The notes beneath the pieces are model-generated. The model had not been told where the DNA came from, did no database searches, and saw nothing but the letters and a program-made list of their open reading frames with translations. A stretch of DNA of 64,000 bases from Prevotellaceae bacterium (GTDB lineage Bacteria; Bacteroidota; Bacteroidia; Bacteroidales; Bacteroidaceae): positions 17,221-81,220 of the forward strand of contig JAJPYQ010000043.1 in NCBI GenBank assembly GCA_021204865.1, given 5' to 3'. Position numbers and translations under genes: made by a program. This document shows, piece by piece, positions 44,540 through 52,331 of the stretch (position 1 is its first letter; the number at the start of each line of letters is the position of its first letter).

Positions 44540-44589
44540 AAAAGGTCACGGTGACCTATTATAAAGAGGTACAATAGGGAGCTTCGCTG

Positions 44590-45465
44590 CTAATCGGCGA
44601 AGCGCCGGGTGAGGGGCTGGTACTGGTCTATGCGGCGGTCTCGCAGGAAGGGCCACCAGCGCCTCACCGTCTCGGTGCGGCCGAGGTCTATGTCCACGAC
44701 TGCCACCTGCTCGTCCCGCTCGGAGGCTTGGAACAGCATCTCTCCCTGCTGCCCGCAGGCGAAGCTGCTTCCCCAGAACTCTATGCCTTGGGTCTGCCCG
44801 CTGGGGTCTGGCTCCCGCCCCACACGGTTCACCGCCACGAGGGGCAGCCCGTTGGCGATGGCGTGCCCACGCTGCACCGTCAGCCAAGCCTCACGCTGGC
44901 GTTGGCGTTCCTCCAGCGGGTCGGTGCTCTCGTAGCCGATGGCTGTCGGGTACAGCAATATATCGGCGCCTCGGAGAGCCATCAGCCGTGCCCCTTCGGG
45001 GTACCACTGATCCCAGCACACCTGCACCCCAAGGCTGCCCACGGAGGTCGGGATGGGATGGAAGCCGAGGTCGCCGGGGGTGAAGTAGAACTTCTCGTAG
45101 TAGGCGGGGTCGTCGGGGATGTGGCTCTTGCGGTAGATGCCCGCAACCGTGCCGTCCCGCTCAAGCACGAGGGCGGTGTTGTGGTAAAGCCCCGCCGCAC
45201 GCCGCTCGAACTGGCTTGTCACCAGCACCACGCCCTCACGGCGAGCCACCTCGGAGTAGAACCGTGTGCCTTCCCCGTCGAGAGCCTCGGCGAGCTGGAA
45301 GTTGCTCACGTCCTCCGTCTGGCAGAAGTAGAGGGAATCGTGCAGCTCCTCGAGCACAACCAGCTGTGCGCCTTGCCTCGCAGCGTCGGCAACGGCAGCG
45401 GCTATGCGGCGGCGGTTAGCCTGCTTGTCCGCCTTGCAGCTAAGCTGCACTATCCCGACCTTCAT
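44590..45465 (-). CDS. aguB: N-carbamoylputrescine amidohydrolase-like carbon-nitrogen hydrolase
   Basis: Nitrilase-superfamily enzyme of 291 residues, last step of putrescine formation from agmatine. The Glu-Lys-Cys triad is visible: VVLEELHDSLYF (about 36-47), YRKSHIPDDPAYYEKFYF (about 111-128) and VQVCWDQWYPEGARLM (about 145-160). The ATG at 45465 gives the family N terminus MKVGIVQLSC; the frame to 45633 overlaps the upstream gene. It overlaps the SecB-like gene by 4 nt. No agmatine deiminase gene lies in the window. Confidence 0.88.
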   Translation of the reverse strand: MKVGIVQLSCKADKQANRRRIAAAVADAARQGAQLVVLEELHDSLYFCQTEDVSNFQLAEALDGEGTRFYSEVARREGVVLVTSQFERRAAGLYHNTALVLERDGTVAGIYRKSHIPDDPAYYEKFYFTPGDLGFHPIPTSVGSLGVQVCWDQWYPEGARLMALRGADILLYPTAIGYESTDPLEERQRQREAWLTVQRGHAIANGLPLVAVNRVGREPDPSGQTQGIEFWGSSFACGQQGEMLFQASERDEQVAVVDIDLGRTETVRRWWPFLRDRRIDQYQPLTRRFAD

Positions 45466-45905
45466 TGCTTGCGGGGGAAGCGGATGTTGTTCTTCACCAC
45501 CTGCGACACTGCCACGAGGGGCAGTATGACACGGGGCAGCCCCTTGTCGGCGGAGCGCACTGCGAGGATGCCACGAGCCGCCCCGATGGTGATGTCGGCG
45601 ATGTGCTGCAGCAAGCCCGCGGGCAGCACCCACTCGTCGCCCTCAAGCTGGTACATCGTGCTCCAGCTCTCACGGGCGAAGGCGAAGACAGCCTGCACGG
45701 TGAGCAGCAGCTGGGTGATGTCGTTCTTCTTGTACTCGAAGTGCACTGAGCAGCGCACCAGCCTCTTGTCCGTCTCCGCCCCGAACTGAAGCTGGTTCGT
45801 CACCTGCATCTCCCCCTCGGGCCACACGTCCGTAAGCGTGGCGAACTGCACCTCCTCCACGTCGGCGAGCCTGAACTGTATCTGTATCTGCCTTTCCTCT
45901 TTCAT
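45462..45905 (-). CDS. SecB-like protein
   Basis: A 147-residue cytosolic protein that I read as SecB-fold. Alternating strands (MQVTNQLQFGAETDKRLVRC, VHFEYKKNDITQLLLTVQAV) are followed by the characteristic end LLQHIADITIGAARGILAV and LPRVILPLV (about 108-137), comparable with the LP-x-helix end of SecB-like proteins in Bacteroidetes. Function might be chaperone-like; it is coupled to aguB (ATGA overlap) with no obvious functional reason. Divergent from bamD, 77 bp apart. Confidence 0.6.
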   Translation of the reverse strand: MKEERQIQIQFRLADVEEVQFATLTDVWPEGEMQVTNQLQFGAETDKRLVRCSVHFEYKKNDITQLLLTVQAVFAFARESWSTMYQLEGDEWVLPAGLLQHIADITIGAARGILAVRSADKGLPRVILPLVAVSQVVKNNIRFPRKQ

Positions 45906-45929
45906 AGTGGTTTAAGTGTTAAGTCAGCG

Positions 45930-45937
45930 CAAAGGTA
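45930..45937 (-). promoter_or_regulatory. -7 box of the SecB-like/aguB operon
   Basis: TACCTTTG on the minus strand, 24 nt before the ATG; no TTG box seen at 19-21 nt. Confidence 0.5.
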
Positions 45938-45969
45938 GACATTATTTTGCTTTAATCGAAAGAAGAGCG

Positions 45970-45977
45970 TAACTTTG
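45970..45977 (+). promoter_or_regulatory. -7 box of bamD, almost on the start codon
   Basis: TAACTTTG, perfect consensus. Only CGCCC separates it from the GTG start of bamD, so the transcript should begin at or within 2-3 nt of the start codon. Confidence 0.55.
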
Positions 45978-45982
45978 CGCCC

Positions 45983-46840
45983 GTGAAACGGAAGAGCCTC
46001 CTTTGTCTAATCGTAGCTTTAGTGACGCTCAGCTCCTGCGGCGAGTACCAGGCTTTGCAGAAGAGCCAGGACTATGAGTACCGCTACGAGGCTGCCAAGG
46101 CTTACTTCGTGGAGGGGAAGTACAAGAAGGCGAGCACCCTGCTGGGCGACCTCATAGCGATGCTCAAGGGGACGGCCTGGGGCGAGGAGTCGCTCTACAT
46201 GCTGGCGATGAGCGAGTATCTCAGCCACGACTACGAGACCTCAGCCAACTACTTCAAGAAGTACTACCAGACGTACTCGAGGGGCATCTTCGTGGAGCAG
46301 GCTTACTACTACTCGGGCATGTCGCTCTACCGCCAGACCCCCGAGGCAAGGCTCGACCAGACCACCACGATAACCGCTATGGCGGAGATACAGAACTTCA
46401 TGGACCTCTACCCCAACACCCGTATGAAGCAGGCGTGCCAGGACATGGTGTTCGCCCTTCAGGACAAGCTCGTGGACAAGGAGTGCCTCTCGGCGCAGCT
46501 CTACTACAACCTCGGCTCTTACGTGGGCAACTGCACGAGCGGAGGCAGCAACTACATGGCTTGCGTCGTCACCGCCCAGAACGCCCTCAAGGACTACCCC
46601 TACGCAGCCCCGCAGAAGAGGGAGCGCCTCGCCTTCCTGGTGCTCAGCTCCAAGTACAAGCTCGCCATAGAGAGCGTGGAGGAGAAGAGGGTGGAGCGCT
46701 TCAGGGACGCGATAGACGAGTACTACGCCTTCGTGAACGACTACCCCGAGTCGAAGTACACGAAGGAGGCGCAGGACATGTTCGAGAAGGCGGAGCGCAT
46801 CGTGCAGCACAAGAGGATAGACATAGACGAGGAAGACTAA
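45983..46840 (+). CDS. bamD: outer-membrane assembly lipoprotein BamD
   Basis: TPR-type lipoprotein of the beta-barrel assembly machine. The 285-residue product has a lipoprotein signal ending LVTLSSC (lipidated Cys19), then DYEYRYEAAKAYFVEGKYKKA (first TPR, split at about 29-49) and further helical repeats to residue 275. The start is GTG at 45983; no ATG fits the signal peptide, and the -7 box lies just 5 nt upstream, suggesting leaderless translation. First of bamD-rpoZ-DUF4293. Confidence 0.93.
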   Translation: MKRKSLLCLIVALVTLSSCGEYQALQKSQDYEYRYEAAKAYFVEGKYKKASTLLGDLIAMLKGTAWGEESLYMLAMSEYLSHDYETSANYFKKYYQTYSRGIFVEQAYYYSGMSLYRQTPEARLDQTTTITAMAEIQNFMDLYPNTRMKQACQDMVFALQDKLVDKECLSAQLYYNLGSYVGNCTSGGSNYMACVVTAQNALKDYPYAAPQKRERLAFLVLSSKYKLAIESVEEKRVERFRDAIDEYYAFVNDYPESKYTKEAQDMFEKAERIVQHKRIDIDEED

Positions 46841-46855
46841 CCTACACATTATATA

Positions 46856-47209
46856 ATGGACTACAAGAAGACCAAGGCACCCACGACGACAGTGACCCGC
46901 GACGTGGTCAACCTCTCCAAGGACACGGGCAACATCTACGAGACCGTAGCCATCATCGGCAAGAGGGCTAACCAGATATCGCAGGACATCAAGCAGGAGC
47001 TCACGCACAAGCTGCAGGAGTTCGCCCCACAGACCGACAACCTCGACGAGGTGTTCGAGAACTGCGAGCAGATAGAGATCTCACGCTACTACGAGCGCCT
47101 GCCCAAGCCCTCGCTCATAGCCACGCAGGAGTTCATAGAGGGCAACATCTACTACCGCAACCCCACCGTCGACGAGGAAGCCTCCGCCCAGCAGCAGGCT
47201 GAGGATTAG
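46856..47209 (+). CDS. rpoZ: RNA polymerase omega subunit (Bacteroidetes type)
   Basis: A 117-residue Rpb6-like omega subunit aiding RNA polymerase assembly. MDYKKTKAPTTTVTRDVVNL and the core NIYETVAIIGKRANQIS (about 25-41) followed by EQIEISRYYERLPKPSLIAT are typical of the Bacteroidales form, which has a longer C terminus than the E. coli protein. It lies 15 nt after bamD. Confidence 0.93.
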   Translation: MDYKKTKAPTTTVTRDVVNLSKDTGNIYETVAIIGKRANQISQDIKQELTHKLQEFAPQTDNLDEVFENCEQIEISRYYERLPKPSLIATQEFIEGNIYYRNPTVDEEASAQQQAED

Positions 47210-47232
47210 CCCCCGCCACCCTTACCCTTATC

Positions 47233-47685
47233 ATGATACAGCGCGTACAGACGCTCTATCTCCTCTTGGCCGCCGTGCTACAGACGGTGTGTCTTTGCCG
47301 CCCCGTCGGTCTCTTCCTCGGGGAGGACGGGGAGCTCCTGAGCCGCCTCTTCAACCTCTGGACAAGCTCTGAGGACGGCACACACTCCCTCGCCCCCTGG
47401 GCACTCTTCGCCATCCTGCTTATTGCCGCCACGCTGACGCTCATCTCCGTCTTCCTCTTCCGCACACGAGCCCTGCAGATGAGGGCGGTGTCGCTCTCCA
47501 TGGTGCTGCTGGTGGGGTACTACGCCTACCTCGTCGTCTTCGTGTGGCTGCACCTGGAGGGCGTAAGCTACCGCCCGACCGTGGCCACAGCCCTGCCTTT
47601 GGTAAGCATTATACTCCTTTTCCTCGCCTTTCGGGGCATCTTGAAGGACGAGCTTCTCGTACGCTCGCTCGACCGCCTAAGGTAG
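47233..47685 (+). CDS. DUF4293 family membrane protein
   Basis: A 150-residue protein starting MIQRVQTLYLLLAAVLQTV, the DUF4293 hallmark, with four hydrophobic segments (about 7-25, 54-76, 84-106, 115-137). Function unknown. The bamD-rpoZ-DUF4293 order is common in Bacteroidetes, hinting at an envelope-linked role, but nothing in the sequence specifies it. Confidence 0.9.
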   Translation: MIQRVQTLYLLLAAVLQTVCLCRPVGLFLGEDGELLSRLFNLWTSSEDGTHSLAPWALFAILLIAATLTLISVFLFRTRALQMRAVSLSMVLLVGYYAYLVVFVWLHLEGVSYRPTVATALPLVSIILLFLAFRGILKDELLVRSLDRLR

Positions 47686-47715
47686 GTCCAACCATTCCCA
47701 TCTAACACTCGCCAC

Positions 47716-47744
47716 AAGGGTAAGCCCGCACAGGGCTTACCCTT
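47716..47744 (+). terminator. terminator of the bamD operon
   Basis: AAGGGTAAGCCC / GGGCTTACCCTT, perfect 12-bp stem with a 5-nt loop, then TATTAG. It lies 30 nt after the DUF4293 stop. Confidence 0.82.
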
Positions 47745-47761
47745 TATTAGTTCGTCACCGC

Positions 47762-47899
47762 GATGCACTCATTGAGTGGACCGCGATGCACTCAGTGAGT
47801 GGACAGTGATGCACTCATTGAGTGGACTTCGATGCACTCATTGAGTGGACCGCGATGCACTCAGTGAGTGGACAACAATGCACTCAGTGAGTGCACTCC
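47762..47899. repeat. 23-bp tandem array G (six units)
   Basis: Six 23-bp units starting GATGCACTCANTGAGTGGAC, the last three bases variable (CGC, AGT, TTC, CGC, AAC). The core CACTCA-N-TGAGTG is a perfect dyad and its centre base is T or G. The last unit ends GAGTGCACTCC. It sits between the bamD-operon terminator and the AAA-ATPase gene. Confidence 0.95.
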
Positions 47900-48008
47900 G
47901 ACGAGTCACAGTGAGGGACCGCGGAGCCCTCGGTGAAAAGACAGCGGCTATGGTTACTTTCCGCCATCGCTCCCCATTAATAGGCGTAACACAAGAGATG
48001 GAACAGCG

Positions 48009-48962
48009 ATGACGGTATCAGACGAAGAGAGAGCGTGGCTCAAGAGGCTTGGCGGGAGCGCCGCGCCACTGAAGGCGACCGAGAAGGCAGCTGCCACGAT
48101 TGAGAAGAGGAAGGGGCTCGGCTTCGGCGACGTGGCGGGCATGGAGGAGCTGAAGCAGACGGTGAGGGAGGGCTTCATCAACGTGCTCAGGAACAAGGAG
48201 CGAGCCGCGGCCTACGGCATCCGCCCGCCCTCGATGCTCCTGTGGGGGCCGAGCGGCTGCGGCAAGACCTTCTTCGCAGAGAAGATGGCCGAGGAGGCGG
48301 GGGTGCGGTTCATCAGGATAGTGCCCGACGACCTCGCCTCCACCTGGGTGCACGGCACGCAGCAGAGGATAGCGGAGGTGTTCAGCAAGGCGGAGAAGGA
48401 GGCGCCCGTGGTGCTCTTCTTCGACGAGTTCGACGCCATGGTGCCCCGCCGCACGTCGGAGGAGAGCGGGCAATGCCTCTGCGGAGAGGTCAACGAGTTC
48501 CTGTGCCGCCTCCAGCAGGCTGGCGAGAGGGGAGTGTACGTGCTCGCAGCCACCAACCACCCCGAGCGTATAGACCGCTCCGTCCTGCGCACGGGCAGGA
48601 TAGACGAGCTGGTGTACGTCGACATGCCCGACCTCGAGGCGCGCCAGAGGCTCTTCCGCCTCGCCCTCTCGCGCCTGCCCAGCGACGGGGGCATCGACTA
48701 CGAGCGGCTGGCAAGGCTGACCGCAGGGTACAACTGCAGTGACATTGACTACATCATCAAGACCGCCTCACGCAAGACCTTCAACGAGAGCATCGCCCAC
48801 GAGACCCCCGAGCTGCCCGGCATTACGCAGGACGCTCTTGAGACGGCTATCCTGAGGCGCTCGCCCTCCGTCCTGGAGAAGGACCTGAGGGAGTACGAGC
48901 GGGTGCGCCTCGAGCTCTCGCCAAGGCAGGCGCAGGGGCAGCGCAGGCTCGGCTTTAGATAA
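48009..48962 (+). CDS. single-domain AAA ATPase (Cdc48/FtsH-clade)
   Basis: A 317-residue cytosolic AAA protein with one ATPase module and no recognisable substrate domain. GFGDVAGMEELKQTVREG (about 38-55) is the classical N-linker, Walker A LWGPSGCGKTFFAEK (about 78-92), Walker B VVLFFDEFDAMVPRR (about 136-150), sensor 1 LAATNHPERID (about 179), arginine fingers in VLRTGRIDEL, and a C-terminal helical lid with YNCSDIDYIIKTAS near 244. The first 35 residues are charged and unmatched. It is followed after 24 nt by two small paralogous proteins and probably acts with them. Target unknown. Confidence 0.85.
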   Translation: MTVSDEERAWLKRLGGSAAPLKATEKAAATIEKRKGLGFGDVAGMEELKQTVREGFINVLRNKERAAAYGIRPPSMLLWGPSGCGKTFFAEKMAEEAGVRFIRIVPDDLASTWVHGTQQRIAEVFSKAEKEAPVVLFFDEFDAMVPRRTSEESGQCLCGEVNEFLCRLQQAGERGVYVLAATNHPERIDRSVLRTGRIDELVYVDMPDLEARQRLFRLALSRLPSDGGIDYERLARLTAGYNCSDIDYIIKTASRKTFNESIAHETPELPGITQDALETAILRRSPSVLEKDLREYERVRLELSPRQAQGQRRLGFR

Positions 48963-48986
48963 CACACAAGCTTAAACACTACTGAT

Positions 48987-49385
48987 ATGGACAAGACACA
49001 AGAAAGGGTGCTCGAGGCACTCAACGGGCTTGGCTTCCAGACAAGGCAACTGGAGAACTTCGGCCACAGCTTCAGCTACGAGGGAAAGACCCTCATCTAC
49101 CTGCTGAGCGACGACGAGAGCTTCCTCAGCGTCGCCCTGCCGGGCATCCTCGACTACGACGAGGCAGACCCCTCGGCCTTCCACACCCTTGCCGAGAGGC
49201 TCAACTCAACGCTAAAGTACGTGAAGGCTTGCCGCCTGGGAGGCTCGCTCTGGCTCTTCGTGGAGCGTGAGCTGCTGGGGGAGGAGGACATAAGGCTCGC
49301 CCTCTCCCACGCCATAGTGCACCTCGAGGCTGCCTTCCAGCTTGCCTGCCAGTGCCTCGGCGAGGCTAAGGCGGGCGGCAACTAA
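48987..49385 (+). CDS. small YbjN/type III chaperone-like protein 1
   Basis: A 132-residue alpha/beta protein: helix (TQERVLEALNGLGFQ), strands (FSYEGKTLIYLLSDDESFLS), helix (AFHTLAERLNSTLKYVKACR), strand SLWLFVERELL, and a C-terminal helix IRLALSHAIVHLEAAFQLAC. That order resembles the YbjN/T3S-chaperone-like fold. It shares layout with the next gene, so the pair look like diverged paralogues. Between the AAA gene and its paralogue, 15 nt apart. Confidence 0.7.
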   Translation: MDKTQERVLEALNGLGFQTRQLENFGHSFSYEGKTLIYLLSDDESFLSVALPGILDYDEADPSAFHTLAERLNSTLKYVKACRLGGSLWLFVERELLGEEDIRLALSHAIVHLEAAFQLACQCLGEAKAGGN

Positions 49386-49400
49386 GCAACAAGCGGGAGT

Positions 49401-49802
49401 ATGAAGACAAAGAAGAGAGAGGCAATCGCAGCGGCCCTCAGGGAGCTCGGGCTGCGGCCGACGGTGGACGAGGAGGGCAACGTGAGGTTCACCTACGAGA
49501 TGAAGACGCTCTACGCCCTCACGGGCGACGAGGAGGAGCCTTACGTGGTGCTGCTCCTGCCCCAGTTCCACACCGTGGGGGAAGAGGAGCTGTCAGCCTG
49601 CCTCGTGGCGTCGAACAAGCTGACGAGGGAGCTGAGGCTGGCGAAGGTGTTCGTCGACGAGCAGATGAGGCACGTCTCCGCCCTCTGCGACTTCCTCTAT
49701 CACGACGAGGCTACGCTGAAAGAAGCCCTGCGCCGCTCCGCCAGAGCCCTCGCCGTGGTGGGCAGCCTCTTCCGCAGGACAATGCTGGAGCTGGGGGAAT
49801 AG
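49401..49802 (+). CDS. small YbjN/type III chaperone-like protein 2
   Basis: A 133-residue protein with the same secondary-structure order as its upstream neighbour: KREAIAAALRELGLRPTVD, VRFTYEMKTLYALTGDEEEP, a helix ACLVASNKLTRELRLAKVF, a strand region VSALCDFLYHDE, and a final helix ALRRSARALAVVGSLFRRTM. No catalytic motif. Together with the preceding gene and the AAA ATPase it forms a three-gene unit without a known function. It converges with DUF805, 8 nt apart, with no visible terminator. Confidence 0.7.
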   Translation: MKTKKREAIAAALRELGLRPTVDEEGNVRFTYEMKTLYALTGDEEEPYVVLLLPQFHTVGEEELSACLVASNKLTRELRLAKVFVDEQMRHVSALCDFLYHDEATLKEALRRSARALAVVGSLFRRTMLELGE

Positions 49803-49810
49803 GAGGGGCT

Positions 49811-50167
49811 TCAGTCTTCCTCCTCTAACGGGTGCTCAGGCACGACAGCCCCGAACCTGTTCTCGCCCGGAGTGCCGGGCAACGCCCAGAAGATAAGGTT
49901 GACTATGGGCAGCAGCACCCACCAGCCGCAGCGCTCCGTGTCGTGCATACGGCGCACGGAGACGGCAAGGTTGGGCAGGATAAGCAGGATGGTGATGAGC
50001 CTCGTCACCACGTCAATGTAGGGGAAGAAGTGCCTTAGCGTCCAGAACAAGGCTTGCAGCACGAAGTTGGCAAGGAAGAACCACCAGAACTCCGGGCGTG
50101 AGGCACGCCCCTTGAAGGTGGCATACTCGGTGAAACACTTGCGGACGGACTCTTTGAACGTCATCAT
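49811..50167 (-). CDS. DUF805 family membrane protein
   Basis: A 118-residue small inner-membrane protein. FKGRASRPEFWWFFLANFVL (about 18-37) is the DUF805 signature, followed by RRMHDTERCGWWVLLPIV (about 73-90) and further hydrophobic segments. Function unknown. Start: the sequence has ATGATG at 50167/50164; either gives the family N terminus, the longer frame to 50239 does not. Confidence 0.85.
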   Translation of the reverse strand: MMTFKESVRKCFTEYATFKGRASRPEFWWFFLANFVLQALFWTLRHFFPYIDVVTRLITILLILPNLAVSVRRMHDTERCGWWVLLPIVNLIFWALPGTPGENRFGAVVPEHPLEEED

Positions 50168-50209
50168 TGTATCAGTACTTTTAAGGTTTGTGTTCTTGTC
50201 TTCGCAGGC

Positions 50210-50217
50210 TAAGTTAC
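50210..50217 (-). promoter_or_regulatory. -7-like box of the DUF805 gene
   Basis: TAACTTAG on the minus strand, one mismatch from consensus, 42 nt before the start; no -33 box found. Confidence 0.3.
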
Positions 50218-50263
50218 GCAATAGTGCCCTTTGTGTCAATACGTGGGGGCATCTTTTTTAGAA

Positions 50264-50833
50264 TTAATAGGAGTAATCCTCCCCATAGTAGTAATACTCC
50301 TCCTCCCACTCCTGCGGGGCGGGGCAGATGAGGCTGAGGTTGAAGCCCGGCAGCCAGTAGCCGCCCGAGACGGTGCGAAGCCCCGTCTGGGAGAAGTACG
50401 TGCCGTAAGTTCCCTCCAGCACTACGAACTGGCGCACTTCCTCGGGGCAGAGGGAGAGGCTGAACTTGTTCTTTATGGTGGTGCTGCTAAGCTCTGCTGC
50501 GATGCACTTGCTTACGTCCTCGCACAGAGAGTCGGAAGCGAGCAGGATGTTGGTGCTGTAAGTGGTGGGGACACCGAACACGGCGTTGCTTAGCGTCCTG
50601 TACGTGCTGCCCACCGCGTAGCCCATCACCCAGCAGTCGCTCGTCGACTGGGGCATCACCCCGTCGAGCATCTCGTCGGGGGTGAGGGGGCAGTCCTGCG
50701 TGCCAAGCCCGTGGCCTATAGGCTCAGTCTGGCTGCTTGCGCCCCCCGAGGTGCCGTCATCGTCGAGGTCCACCTTCTCGCAGCCCAGAAGGCAGAGCGT
50801 CACTATTGCTGTTATCAGTAAGGCTTTAGGCAT
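50264..50833 (-). CDS. DUF6359-like lipoprotein
   Basis: A 189-residue probable lipoprotein: KALLITAIVTLCLLGC gives a lipobox LLGC (Cys18). After an Asp/Ser-rich linker, the segment CWVMGYAVGSTYR (about 67-79), STNILLASDS (about 93-102) and the pattern QFVVLEGTYGTYFSQTGLRT (about 135-154) resemble the OB-fold-like DUF6359 domain of Bacteroidetes surface proteins. The end is a Tyr/Glu-rich tail (EEEYYYYGEDY). It lies 11 nt after aroE on the same strand. Function unknown. Confidence 0.65.
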   Translation of the reverse strand: MPKALLITAIVTLCLLGCEKVDLDDDGTSGGASSQTEPIGHGLGTQDCPLTPDEMLDGVMPQSTSDCWVMGYAVGSTYRTLSNAVFGVPTTYSTNILLASDSLCEDVSKCIAAELSSTTIKNKFSLSLCPEEVRQFVVLEGTYGTYFSQTGLRTVSGGYWLPGFNLSLICPAPQEWEEEYYYYGEDYSY

Positions 50834-50844
50834 AAGGCTAAGTG

Positions 50845-51588
50845 TTATTCATCTTTATGCCAGAACTCCCAGCTGGCAATGGCTTGCAGGTGCAGCATCT
50901 CAAGTCCGCCCTTCACTGTCGCCCCTTGCTCCTTGCCGAGGCTTAGGAACCTGGTCTCCTCTGGGTTGTAGACAAGGTCGTAGAGCAGATGGCGGGGCGT
51001 GAGAGCTGCGTAAGGCAAGGCAGGCGCTTCGTCGGTGTGGGGGTGCATACCAACGGGCGAGCAGTTCACTATCACCTCATACTGGCTAAGCACCTCGGGC
51101 GTGATGTCCTGATAGGTGAGGCAGCCCTCCCGCGCGGAGCGGCTGACGTATCGCCATTGCAGCCCCAGCCTTGTCAACCCTGCGCAGATGGCTTTAGAAG
51201 CCCCTCCAGTGCCAAGGACGAGGGCGTGCTTGTGGTGAGGCTGGAGCAAAGGGCGGAGGCTCTTCGTGAAGCCAATTATGTCGGAGTTGTAGCCTTTAAG
51301 CCTTCCGTCGGCACAGACCTTGATGACGTTCACCGCTCCTATCTCCCGAGCCTCGTCGCTTAGTGAGTGGAGCAGGGGGATGATGGCTTGCTTATGCGGG
51401 ATGGTGCAGTTAAGCCCCCTAAGCCCAGGGGTGTGTCTCACTATATCCACCAGCATGCCTGCCTCCTCAATCTCAAAGTTGCGGTATTCAGCGTCGATGC
51501 CCTCACGCTTGAACTTCTCGGTGAAGAAGGCACGGCTGAACGAATGCCCGAGGGGGTAGCCTATCAGACCATATATTTCCTTTGCCAT
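50845..51588 (-). CDS. aroE: shikimate dehydrogenase
   Basis: NADP-dependent reduction of 3-dehydroshikimate in aromatic amino-acid synthesis. The 247-residue protein has YGLIGYPLGHSFSRAFF (about 5-21), NCTIPHKQAIIPLL (about 59, catalytic Lys), GYNSDIIGF near 98, nucleotide loop VLGTGGASKAICAGL (about 117) and NCSPVGMHP near 175. Its ATG shares one base with the ubiE stop (TAATG). Confidence 0.94.
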   Translation of the reverse strand: MAKEIYGLIGYPLGHSFSRAFFTEKFKREGIDAEYRNFEIEEAGMLVDIVRHTPGLRGLNCTIPHKQAIIPLLHSLSDEAREIGAVNVIKVCADGRLKGYNSDIIGFTKSLRPLLQPHHKHALVLGTGGASKAICAGLTRLGLQWRYVSRSAREGCLTYQDITPEVLSQYEVIVNCSPVGMHPHTDEAPALPYAALTPRHLLYDLVYNPEETRFLSLGKEQGATVKGGLEMLHLQAIASWEFWHKDE

Positions 51589-52331
51589 TACTTGTTAGGG
51601 GTTGCGAGATACATGGTGCAGATGCCGCAGCTCATCAGTTTAAGCCGCTCGAGGCGGAAGCCATTCTTCTTAAGGATCTCAGTCATTGTCTCTGCTGTAG
51701 GGAAAGCCTCTATGCTGGCGGTCAGGTAGTCGTAAGCCTTGCCGTCGTGGCTCGCCATCCGCCCGACGAGCGGCATAAGGGTGTGGGAGTAGAGGTGGAA
51801 GAGCTGACGCATTGGGAAGCTCTTGGGGGAGGACAGCTCGATGATAAGCAGCTGTCCGCCTTCCCGTAGCACCCTGCCCATCTCCCGCAGACAAGCGTCA
51901 AGGTGTTCGTAGTTCCTAACCCCGAAGGCAACTGTGACGGCATCGAAGGAGGCGTCGGGGAAGCTCATACGCTCACAATCCTCTCTTTGGAACGAGATGA
52001 CTTGGCTTAAGCCCTCTGCCTCAACCTTCCTGCGCCCCACCTGCATCATCCCCTCAGAGATGTCTGCCCCCACGACGCTTTGTGGCTTAAGCAAGCGGGC
52101 GGTCAGAATGGCGAAGTCACCAGTGCCGGTTGACATGTCCAGTATCGTTTGAGGCTCGTGCTTGCCAAGCTCCTTTATGGCATAGCGCCTCCAGTGGCTG
52201 TCTATTCCGAAAGAGAAGAGATGGTTGAGGCGGTCGTAGACAGGAGCGATGTTGTCGAACATTTCCCCCACCTGCTCCCTCTTGCCTCCCTCAGCGCTGT
52301 AGGGCTTTATCAGTTCCTGAAGGTAAGCCAC
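51588..52331 (-). CDS. ubiE: demethylmenaquinone methyltransferase
   Basis: SAM-dependent C-methylation in menaquinone synthesis (UbiE/MenG). The 247-residue protein has [21 protein letters not shown] (split at 24-44), motif [17 protein letters not shown] (about 63), [16 protein letters not shown] (about 87) and [20 protein letters not shown] (about 130). The start is GTG at 52331, inside the last 22 nt of purC; no ATG gives the expected N terminus. Confidence 0.94.
   Translation of the reverse strand: MAYLQELIKPYSAEGGKREQVGEMFDNIAPVYDRLNHLFSFGIDSHWRRYAIKELGKHEPQTILDMSTGTGDFAILTARLLKPQSVVGADISEGMMQVGRRKVEAEGLSQVISFQREDCERMSFPDASFDAVTVAFGVRNYEHLDACLREMGRVLREGGQLLIIELSSPKSFPMRQLFHLYSHTLMPLVGRMASHDGKAYDYLTASIEAFPTAETMTEILKKNGFRLERLKLMSCGICTMYLATPNK

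Noticed and set aside
44320..44577. Frames through array F on both strands
   Set aside because: Repetitive peptide from 23-bp repeats; one is antisense or out of frame with the helicase tail.
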